Below are positions 10,572-64,000 of a DNA stretch of 64,000 nt, piece after piece. Each line of letters begins with the position of its first letter. Position 1 is the first letter of the stretch. The DNA comes from Tretioscincus oriximinensis. Taxonomy: Eukaryota; Chordata; Lepidosauria; Squamata; Gymnophthalmidae. A program made the position numbers and the translations under genes. Under the pieces are notes generated by a model. The model had not been told where the DNA came from, did no database searches, and saw nothing but the letters and a program-made list of their open reading frames with translations. The DNA lies in NCBI GenBank assembly GCA_022410635.1, contig JAJVDF010000219.1, positions 1,649,000 to 1,712,999 of the forward strand, in the 5' to 3' direction.

Positions 10572-12919
10572 GTAAGATGAATTGTTTCAGTTATTTTCTT
10601 TTTTCATTTAATAAGTAACCAATATGTTACAAGACTGGGAAACACTGAACAGATGCCTCTGACAGGCAGCATTAGGTGGGCAGAGTAAGTTAGAGCATCA
10701 GTAATAACTTAGATGTGATTCTGTGCCTTCAGCAGCTTTGCAATGTTTTTGAAAACGATCTGGAAGGGTTCATCCACGTATTCTTTTTCTGCTAATGTTA
10801 TCTGAAAGAATCTTGGTGTTCTTCTTGTGCCTCAAAGAAAACTAGACCCCAAAAGAGCAATTTAGACACCAAGGCCAGAAATGTCATTCATTATTTGACG
10901 GCTCGTTTCTGATTACTTGTATGGTTGGTTACCTGGGAGGTTTTGCTATTAGAGGAATCACTAGATATCCTGAATACTTGGAAATGAAAAAGAAAGAAGG
11001 ACAAGGAAGCATAAATCAGTACTTTTATGAGCACTGATTAATAATCATTAGTGTTGATCATAGCTTTTGTGTAGTTCAAGTAGAAAAAAGATCTACTATC
11101 TATAATACTATCTTAGTCTCTCAATTTGGTTCAGATTTATATTAGTAGTGATTTCCAGAAAACCTGGCTTNCTTGTTTTTACAGAACTTACCATTTTTAT
11201 TTATCTAATTTATAATTAAATTTTTCCCTCTACCCAAGGGTCTCAGTGCTGATCACGGTAAAAATAAATTATGAAACAACTAAAGTAATATGGTTAAAAA
11301 TAGTGGCAATGCCTGCATGGAAAGAAAAAAACATGTCCTTGAAGAAAATGGTATATTTTGATTTTCAATGCTGGGTTGGTGACTGAAGGTCCGTCTTTAG
11401 ATCATCTTCAATGCATCTTCATAGACTTTAATTATCTGTTTGTTCTTCTGGAATAAATTTATTCTTGAGGACTGAAGTTTATCTAAAGTAAAGTTATAAT
11501 TATAAAAGCTCTGATACCATCCATGGATAGATTTTCTCCAGTATGTATCATGGATTCCACTTAGGAAGAAGGCTAGAAGCATTTATTTTACGGTCTATGT
11601 ATGGCTTGGCCAATAAAACATCTTCAGATATGAAATTGGTGCAGAACTTCTGTCTAAAACAATATTTTCCAATATAGAAGAAAGTCTGTGAATTTATTGG
11701 GGTTTCTAATTAAATCTTTGCAGGGTATGAAGTCAGCTATATGTGCATTCTTGTGTTTCCAAAATTAAACGTTCTTTTAAGATGCCTGAAGAGCCACTCG
11801 GTATACCCAAGAAGGGGAATGGCTTGAAATAATATTAAATGTAGTTTCTGGAAAGAAGTTCTGGTGAAACAATTATTGTTCATATTTTTATGTATTGAAT
11901 TGATAAACCAACTTTTCTTGCATATCACAGAGTTCTGAAAAGAATTTGATCTTCTTTCCTTCCATTTAATCTAACAGTTATTTTAAAGCCCTGGTAAAAA
12001 GTTTAACCAAAATTTTCAACAGAACAAGATGTATATTTTTAAGAGCTGTAGTGTATATTTGATACTGTATATTGTAGTGGAAAACACATCCATATCCCCA
12101 TTCTGTACAATAGGAGTTCTATAGGGCAAAACTTTAGCAAGTAGACCTCAATTCTCAGCATCATTATAAATTATTTATTACATTCTTCTTCTAAAGAGAT
12201 CTCCAGAAATTCTGAAAAATAATTAAGTTTGCTTTCATAAAGTGAGCAGATAGAATTTCAACTATTTTCAGAGTTGGCAAACCGATTTCAGTGATTTGGG
12301 GAGATGAAGCTGAGGGCTGTGTAAACCTTAAGGNCCTTTCCAAACTGTGCTGGTAGGCCAGCTAGTGTGACCGATAGGATGTGCCACCCACATGACAGTT
12401 CAGTTTACAGAGAGGCCACATATTTTCATTAGATCAGTGTATTTGTATAACATGAGGCCAAGGAGTGTGATAGGATTCCAAAATGGTGCAGATTCCATGC
12501 CAAACATGAACTACTTACATGCAGGTAGCAAATATTCTACCATGTATCAGACCACAAACTGTGAAGACAGTTTGTGGTTGAAGACCAGTATCCCAAGCCT
12601 TGTGTTATTTCTGCTGAGCATCCAACTGTGTGTACCTAGCCAAAACAAATCCCAGTGACAACTTTGAAGTTCAGAAACTGGGACAAACGGCCTTCAATGC
12701 AGATAACTCCTAAAAGGGCTTCCAGGCAAACAGCAGTGTGGTGCAACTAAATAATGTAGACTATGTTCACTGTGACTACTGGCTTGCAAGAACCCTATCT
12801 TTAATTTCTTCTTCTATGAAAATGAAGGGAGACTCAGAGAACAGAAAGCCTGCAGCATTGCTTAGTCTCAGGTACACTATCACATCCTGGCCTAGCAGAA
12901 CAGGAAGTCAAGTTATTTT
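10572..12919 (+). other. Intron 1, first part
   Basis: AT-rich and mostly without features. An L2-like 3' end in minus orientation is at about 11195-11290 ('ctacccaagggtctcag'). A 12-bp-arm hairpin lies at 12551-12578. No ORF is supported. Confidence 0.4.
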
Positions 12920-12966
12920 GGTTAGGGTTAGAGTTGGGTTAGGGTTAGGGTTAGGGTTAGGGTTAA
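12920..12966 (+). repeat. Interstitial telomeric repeat
   Basis: About seven TTAGGG units with a small break after the second. The strand with GGTTAG runs 5'-3' on +. Confidence 0.95.
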
Positions 12967-14050
12967 TTGAATCATATAAATAGCCATACCCTCCAAGCCA
13001 TTGACTGGGGCCTAACCATTCACACATGAGCTTTGTGACCAATGTAATCACTTCAACTAAATCTAGACAAAACTTGCTTTTTTACTAGGATTCAGAAAAG
13101 GTTCAAGGAGAACTTTACATAGTGGGTGCCCTTGGCATTTTGACTGGCTGCTGAAACCTAAATCTCTACTGGAAATCTATGTTTCATTTTTTCATGACTG
13201 TCACACCAACTGCTCTCTGCCATACCTTTTTCCATAACAAAATAATTTAAAGACATGGTTGACAGGTGAGGTTGTACTAAGATTGTTTGAAGCTTGAGTT
13301 GTTTGTCTAGGAAGACGTCTGTAAACCGCTGCTTCCTTATGAAGCACTGCACACATAGATGGATCCCAGTGCAAGTGTGTCAGACAGCACATTCTGAATG
13401 CAATCCTATTGGAATGAGTCTTACTCTGACATCCACAAGACAGAGCCATGACAGAATCCTTCTCCCTGACTGAGGGCATTATTGTGAAACTATTATTGAT
13501 ATTAAACAGAGTGATATCCAGTTAGGAATCCCCACTTAAGTCTTAGGCCCTTTTATGTATTTAACATGCTAAATCTTAGTAAATCCAAATTAGCATAATC
13601 AGTGCTTGATTAGCTGCAGCAGTACACATCTACACTAGATAGCCAGTAGTCCCATGCAGATAATGTGGACTAGTGTAGAATTACCAACCTACCCTAATTA
13701 CTGGACAGAATCCCCAAATCAAAGGAAAGCTCTCAATTTCTTCCTGGGTTTTCACTTGGATCTTTGGCCATGCCATTGCCACAGGCTTACCTGTGCCCTA
13801 TTTTGGTCTGCACCTGTTACTTTCAATTAGTGTGTACATTAGACTCATTATTTCCATCTGTACTAAGATGATGGCTTTTTTTTCAAAGCAAAGTTCCAAA
13901 ATGGACACAATTCAAATGGGAGCTCCTTAAATCAAATGATCAAGTCTGTGCATAAAAGGCTAAAAACTACAACCCAAAAATAATTTTCTGTTTCACTTGT
14001 CTTGGCCCTATTTTGATCTAACATTGTAATACTTGGCTATCAAATAATCT
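12967..14050 (+). other. Intron 1, nothing recognised
   Basis: No named repeat, RNA gene or domain-bearing ORF seen. Confidence 0.5.
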
Positions 14051-14054
14051 GTAA

Positions 14055-15293
14055 GATTTATTTATTTATCCCTCTGTCCAAAGATCTCAGGTAAATCATC
14101 ATGAAATCATTATAAAAGCAGTTTAAAAGTAAAGTGTATCCTCACCAGACATGTTTAGATATGCAAGGAGAGTACCTAAAACACTTCTGAGGGAAATCTA
14201 TTCCATAATTGGGATATCACCAAGAAGACCCTCCCTTCTCGGCTAAACCTTGAAAAGGAGGAGAAAAGGGGCATTTTTCCCAGGTAATGAGCTGAGGGCA
14301 ATCAAAATAGCTGCCACGTCCTTCCAACCCATGACAGGAGGCAGTATCACTGAGGTAACACAGAACCTAGCTGCAACCATGGAAACCTCCTTAACTGCTG
14401 AAGGGGGTACCATTGCCAAAATGGCCTTACAAGCAGGTGTGGAAAGTTGGATAGGTCTAGATGAACATTCCTTTAGTGGTTTGGGGCCCACATGCTAACA
14501 TTTGAACAGCATTTTGTAGGCTGCTGGTTCAATTAATTTAGGATTATAACAATTTAATTCCTAACTAAACTATCTTCAAGGACAGTCCCAGGTAGAGTGC
14601 ACTACAGCAGTCCAATCTGGAAAATACCAGTACAGGTTTTACTATGGTTAGTCTGTTTCTGTTTAAAGAAGTTCATAATTGGGCAAACCAGTCATAGGAA
14701 CTCCGAGCCATCACTATCAAGGGTCAGAGCAGAATTCAGAAGTACTCCACAAATCATGCACCGGACCCATTCAGGATAGAAATTCCCTATCAAGAACATG
14801 ATATGTCCCTTCTCCATGGACATGAGATCCTATAACACACACCTCCGTCTTGTCTAAATTCAGTTCAAGTTATTCAGTTGATTGCCCCCATTTGGCCCAT
14901 TTCTGCCTCCAAGCCCCTGTCAAGCACTCCAACCACCCCTTCTGATTAAGATGGAGAAACTGAGACAGGTATCATCTGCATGCTGAGGCATTCCCAATTT
15001 CCTATCATATAGATGTTAACAGTCATCATGGGAAATAAGTGTAACCCATGAGGAACTCCACCAATGAATTTCAAGGGCAGTGAGCAGAAACCTCCTACAG
15101 CCACATTCTGACATTGATCTTAAAAATAGTAGAATCATCACAATGTGGTGCCTCCAACTACTATATGCCATAGTCTTTCCAGAAGAATACCATGGTCAGT
15201 AGAATGAAAAGCTGCATAGATATTCAGCAGACTCAGCAGTCACATTTTCTCTTTTCTCCAGAAGGAAATCATCAGCAAGAATGACAGTTTTAG
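14055..15293 (-). mobile_element. Decayed L2-like LINE relic, interrupted
   Basis: Blocks such as 'cactacagcagtccaatctg' and 'catgaggaactccaccaatg' are typical of old L2/CR1-type 3' regions read in reverse. The 'gccattactgggtc' sequence at its edge continues at 18401-18560 after the younger LINE insertion. Confidence 0.5.
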
Positions 15294-15528
15294 TGCCATT
15301 ACTGGGTCAATCAATCAATCAGTATTTATTACGGTCGTAAACCAGTACAAAAGGGCACTGCCCTACATTAAAAATTTACAGATTTGCCACCTCTTAAAAC
15401 ATAAAAAGGCGTTACATCGGCAATATAAAAACTTTTGTTTGGGTTAAAATAGTGATAGTTGTCGCAACACACATAGTCTGTACGCACTTGTCAGTGGCAG
15501 TGTCTGCTTCCTATGTTGGCATGTCTGT

Positions 15529-16017
15529 TCACATTGAGTTCATCATCTCTCTGCGTGTTTTAATCACTATAGCGCTGAATCTAGCGACGTTTGATGTTAT
15601 TTCGGGTTTGTCATCGTTCAGCAACAGTGAGATATAAAATTTACCCGTGCCACCTGGATGACCTTTTAAAATTGGTGTGATAAATTTTCCCCTTGTGTCT
15701 CTATAGAACTGGCAGCACAGAAGTATATGCTCGGTCGTTTCAATATCGCCTGAGCCACATGGGCACAGTCTCTCAGCTAGGGGGGTCTTTTGGTATTTTC
15801 CTTCAATAACTGCTGATGGGAGGGCTTGGCAGCGGGTTAGAGTAAAAGCCCTACGTTGGCTTGGCACTTCTAGGTTGGTTAAATATGTCATAGGTGTTAC
15901 CATATACTTTCTGGAATCACTTGCGATAAAAAAAAGGGGCTCTGGCCAGATCTTGCTGACGTTCCATGTCAAAAATTCGTTGTTTAATAGCTGCCTTTGC
16001 CTGTTCGTAGCCCACAT
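15529..16017 (-). pseudogene. LINE ORF2 piece: C-terminal zinc knuckle
   Basis: The useful part runs from about residue 30 (near 15930): LEVPSQRRAFTLTRC, then LCPCGSGDIETTEHILLCC, which has the C-C-H-C spacing of the C-terminal knuckle in many APE-type LINEs. It stops at 15529, about 220 bases before the 3' tail. Confidence 0.85.
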
Positions 16018-16321
16018 TTAAAAGATGTTCGGGTAGAAAACCTAGGGTTGAAACTTTATTTATTATTTGTTTTTTCCAGGTTGATTGAAATTCATCTCTC
16101 ATAGTTAGTGGGACCAAACCGAGTGGAGTTTGTAGAATTCTGAGCCAGTAATTAAGAGTACTTATCCATATCCTGGCTTCCACACTTATATAGCCGGTCT
16201 CCAATCTTAGCATGGCGTTGGAGACACATTTTGGAGCTTGTGTGGCTGCTCTTAAGAATTTGGCTTGAACTGTCTCCAAAGGAGTGAAGTTGGAAAGAGG
16301 ACCTAGTTGGGCTCCATACAA
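15917..16321 (-). pseudogene. LINE ORF2 piece: post-RT region
   Basis: The 134-codon frame begins YGAQLGPLSNFTPLE and has QAPKCVSNAMLRLE. It follows directly on the RT piece and overlaps it by about 19 bases, showing one frameshift. It ends near FFYRK, where the frame shifts again. Confidence 0.85.
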
Positions 16322-18318
16322 CAGTTGTGCAATTGTTTTGCTTTCAAAAACTTTAAGAGCTGCCGGAAAAAATGGCCTCCTCTTGTTCTAAGAAATTTTA
16401 GTATAGCTGATGAGCTCTTTTGACCTATTGCTGCCACATGATCCCAGTGTGCCTTCCTGGATCCAGAGGAGTGGAAAACCACTCCCAAGTATTTGAAGCA
16501 TGAGACTTGCTCAATTATATGGTCCTGCATAATCCAAAGATGTTTTTTTGGTTTTCTTGCAAATACCATAATTTTAGTTGTATGGTAATTGATTTTCAGC
16601 TGATCTGCCTGGCAATGTTGTGCCAGTGCTCTAAGGGCTCTTCGCATTCCTATTGGAGTTCTGGAGAGGATCACTGCGTCGTCGGCATATAAGAGAGATG
16701 TTATATGTCTTCCCGCCNTCTTTGGAGGGTGGAAATCTGTATTTTGTAATCTCTTAACCACAGAGTTTATATAAAAATTGAATAGTTGTGGGGCCAGGAT
16801 GCAGCCTTGTTTAACTCCTTTCTGCACTTTTATTGCTTTTGTAAGATGCCCTTGCATGTTGCACCTTATTTTTATATAGGTTCCTTCATGGAGCAAGCGT
16901 ATTAGAAGGAGCAGGCGTCGGTCGATTGTTGTTGCCTCCAATTTTTCCCATAGTTTTGTCCTTGAGATGGAGTCAAAGGCTGCCTTGAAGTCCACAAATG
17001 CCGCGTAAAGGGAAACTACTTTATTTGAGGAATGTTTTTCAATGAGATGTTGCAGAGTAAGGCATTGGTCTATGGTGGAGCGTCCCTCTCTGAAACCAGC
17101 TTGTTCTTCCTCTAGGATGTTCTCCAGGTCCAACCACTCCTGAAATTTCCACAGCAGGTGTTTAGAGTAGAGCTTACTTATTGTATTAAGAAGACTAATT
17201 GGCCTGTAATTCTCTGGATCGTCCATTTTTCCTTTTCTTTTGTATATAGGAACAATGATGGCTAACCCCCAGTCTTTTGGAATTTGCCCATGAGAGTCTA
17301 TGCAAGTAAAAAGTGTTGCCAGTATGGGACTCCAGAAGGATACATTATTCTTAATGACCTCGGCCGGGATGAGGTCTTCACCTGGAGCCTTTCCTACCCT
17401 CAGTTCTGCAACCAAGTTTTTGATTTCTGAAGTTGATACGGCAGGCCATTTGGGTAGCTTGGACAAATCAGGGTTGGGATAGTCTCTAACATAGGTTTCC
17501 TTATAGATTTTTTGAAAATATGTTTCCCAACTGTATGGCGCGATGTAATTGTCCAGCCATGAATGATCAGATCCTTGAGCATTATTGATAATACGCCAGA
17601 AGATGGATGAATTCTTTAGTGTGGTTGCACGTATTAATCTTTGCCAATTTTTTTGAGTGTCTTCCTTTTTTTTCCTAGCTAGAAGCTGCTTGTTATTTTT
17701 TTTTTGTAGCAGTAGTTCTTGAGCAGCCCCTGGGGTATTTCCTGCTATGAACGCATGGTATTTGGCCTCTAAAGTCTTCTTTGCCTCAATACATTCACTG
17801 TCAAACCAGGGTTTAGAGAATTGCAAGTGGTATTTCCTGGCCGTTGGGTGCNTGTTTTTAAGGTGCTTTTGAAGCTCTTGAATAATGCTGATATAATTTT
17901 CTAGCAGGGTGGTGGGTGTTTCTGCCGTTATTAGTGCACTTCGAAGGTGTTGCAAATGCTCCGTAGCCAGCAGCTCCATTATTCTCTGCTCCATATCAGG
18001 TGTCCACTTGGCTCTGCAGTATGTTCCTCCTGCAGGCAATAGAGGTAACTGGTACCCTACCTCTGCATGCGGCCTCCGACCAAATGGGTGTATTTGGAGC
18101 TTAACTGGGTGGTGGTCACTGTCCAATTTCGGTAGAACTTTTATATCTATGGCAAAATGTATTAGGTCTCTGGAGATAGCCAGATAGTCTATAGCACTCA
18201 TCCTATCCCCAGACAGATAGGTAAATTCCGCCGGACGGTCTCCTTGCAATGTGCCATTCATAATATACAAGTTTAGTCTATGAGTAAATTGGGCCAAGCA
18301 TAGCCCTGCATAGTTCAC
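16303..18318 (-). pseudogene. LINE ORF2 piece: endonuclease end and reverse transcriptase
   Basis: This 671-codon piece starts inside an apurinic-type endonuclease domain (ends with SDHHPVKLQ near residue 68). It then has the RT core: YRPISLLNTISK, AGFREGRS, FVDFKAAFDS, VKQGCILAP and the catalytic LLYADDAVIL near residue 560. Two codons contain N. The frame is lost after KAKQLHN, and the next part continues in another frame at 15917-16321. Confidence 0.9.
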
Positions 18319-18400
18319 TTTTGAATCCTTGGAACATCTGGGAGGCAGGGGTGCATCCTCTTCATAAGCANNTACAAGACTATTATGCCATTACTGGGTC

Positions 18401-18939
18401 TAGATCATCAGCATCTTCCAAGCATGCCAATATCTTGCCAAGGAATGGAATACTGGCCACTGGGCAGTAATTGTTTACCACATCTGGATCCAGAGAGGAT
18501 CACTCAGTCATATCCAGATAATTTAAGGAAGCATTTATCTATCTACTATCTTCCAGATGTCTTGGACTGTACCATATAAGTTTCAACCAATGTAGCACTG
18601 ATCCAAAACTATATAATTGCATTATCATGAGATGTTCCTCTTTGTCTTGTTCCAATAGGAACAAATAATGATGTCATCACTCCAACAAAACTCACTTATA
18701 CAGTTTTATCTTTTAGATTTCCTCCAATAAAAGAAGAAAGGAAGATGTATGCAAAATTTTAAAGAGTGGGGAATAAATTACTATGTGAGCAATGTACTAT
18801 GAGAACTTTTTTGAGTTTTCCATTAATTAAATGGGAAATAAAATAAGAACATGCTTTTTGTTTGTTTTTTCCATGATTATGATTATTATTTTAATGTTTT
18901 TCACTTATTGTAATTATTGTGTTGACTCCCTCATTATAG
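18401..18939 (+). other. End of intron 1
   Basis: 18401-18560 is the other side of the old L2-like relic. From there to the exon 2 acceptor I see no feature. Confidence 0.45.
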
Positions 18940-18968
18940 GACTCAAAATAGATGATAGAGCTGCTAAG

Positions 18969-63755
<44,787 letters not shown>

Positions 63756-64000
63756 CTACTGGGATCTACAGTCTCTCAACACACTCCGAGCATATTAAAG
63801 TCCTTAAATTGTTGTATGGTTCTTAGCAAATATATGCTGCCAAATGGCAGTTAGCACCGAACCAATCTAGAAGAAATTTATTTTTATAGCCAAAATCTAT
63901 AGGCTCGTTTTAAATTTCATGAAGAAATTCAAACTGATGGTGCTAATTAAAATAAAAATGGAACAAGGAGATAAACATTGTATTTTTGTCATGCTTTAAA
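63756..64000 (+). other. COL6A2: COL6A2 3'UTR with poly(A) signal
   Basis: AATAAA lies at 63951-63956, about 200 bases after the main stop. Cleavage would be expected near 63970-63985, inside the window. The UTR may continue if a later signal is used. Confidence 0.75.

Larger units (their letters stand above)
15294..18400 (-). mobile_element. APE-type non-LTR retrotransposon with 15-bp TSD
   Basis: Identical TGCCATTACTGGGTC copies at 15294-15308 and 18386-18400 are target-site duplications, so the inserted body is 15309-18385. On the minus strand the element ends in a GATT/ATTG tail. It is 5'-truncated within the endonuclease domain. Its reading frame lies in three pieces, listed separately. 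The RT has YADD and the C-terminus a CCHC-like knuckle. It is of the I/Vingi/CR1 general type; I cannot fix the clade without a tree. Confidence 0.9.

Noticed and set aside
12551..12578. 12-bp hairpin in intron 1
   Set aside because: Too short to be informative in this length of sequence.
18831..18968. Longer N-terminal extension of COL6A2 (Met at 18831)
   Set aside because: The frame is open but lies upstream of the exon 2 acceptor, within intron 1, and would bury the signal peptide.

Overview
The window is vertebrate nuclear DNA and carries one gene, COL6A2 (collagen type VI alpha-2 chain), on the + strand. I infer a squamate reptile, probably a lizard or gecko. The interspersed repeats are BovB/RTE LINEs, CR1/L3-like and L2-like 3' ends, L1-like fragments, tRNA-derived SINEs with AAAT or pyrimidine tails, and hAT and mariner-like MITEs. 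The protein is close to vertebrate COL6A2 from end to end. The many isolated single Ns and one 198-base N block mark this as a draft assembly.

Layout. Positions 1-10.2 kb are intergenic and hold only repeats: a TIR-bounded element split by a solo LTR, BovB and L1 fragments, CR1 3' ends, two foldback MITEs and two SINEs. A TATA/CCAAT-type promoter and a non-coding exon 1 are proposed at about 10.25-10.57 kb. Intron 1 (about 8.4 kb) holds an interstitial telomeric tract and a 3.1-kb APE-type LINE with a 15-bp target-site duplication. The start codon is at 18969. The 27 coding exons of the main form run to the stop at 63753-63755, and a poly(A) signal lies at 63951, so the gene ends at about the window edge.

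The spliced reading frame is continuous and gives 1025 codons plus stop: signal peptide, N1 VWA domain (one 620-nt exon), a 335-residue collagen triple helix over 19 small exons, then C1 and C2 VWA domains. Exon phases agree at every junction. An alternative terminal exon (58973-59262) lies between exon 27 and the last exon, has the same acceptor phase, and encodes the known 2C2a-type C-terminus (919 codons plus stop). The product would pair with the alpha-1 and alpha-3-type chains to form type VI microfibrils in the extracellular matrix.

I found no undescribed biological system. The points worth a second look are the retained 2C2a exon, an upstream ORF overlapping the start codon, an uninterrupted stretch in the helix where the human chain (from memory) has a Gly substitution, long inverted repeats in introns 22 and 23, cleanly delimited transposon insertions with TSDs, and several likely assembly artefacts at N positions.
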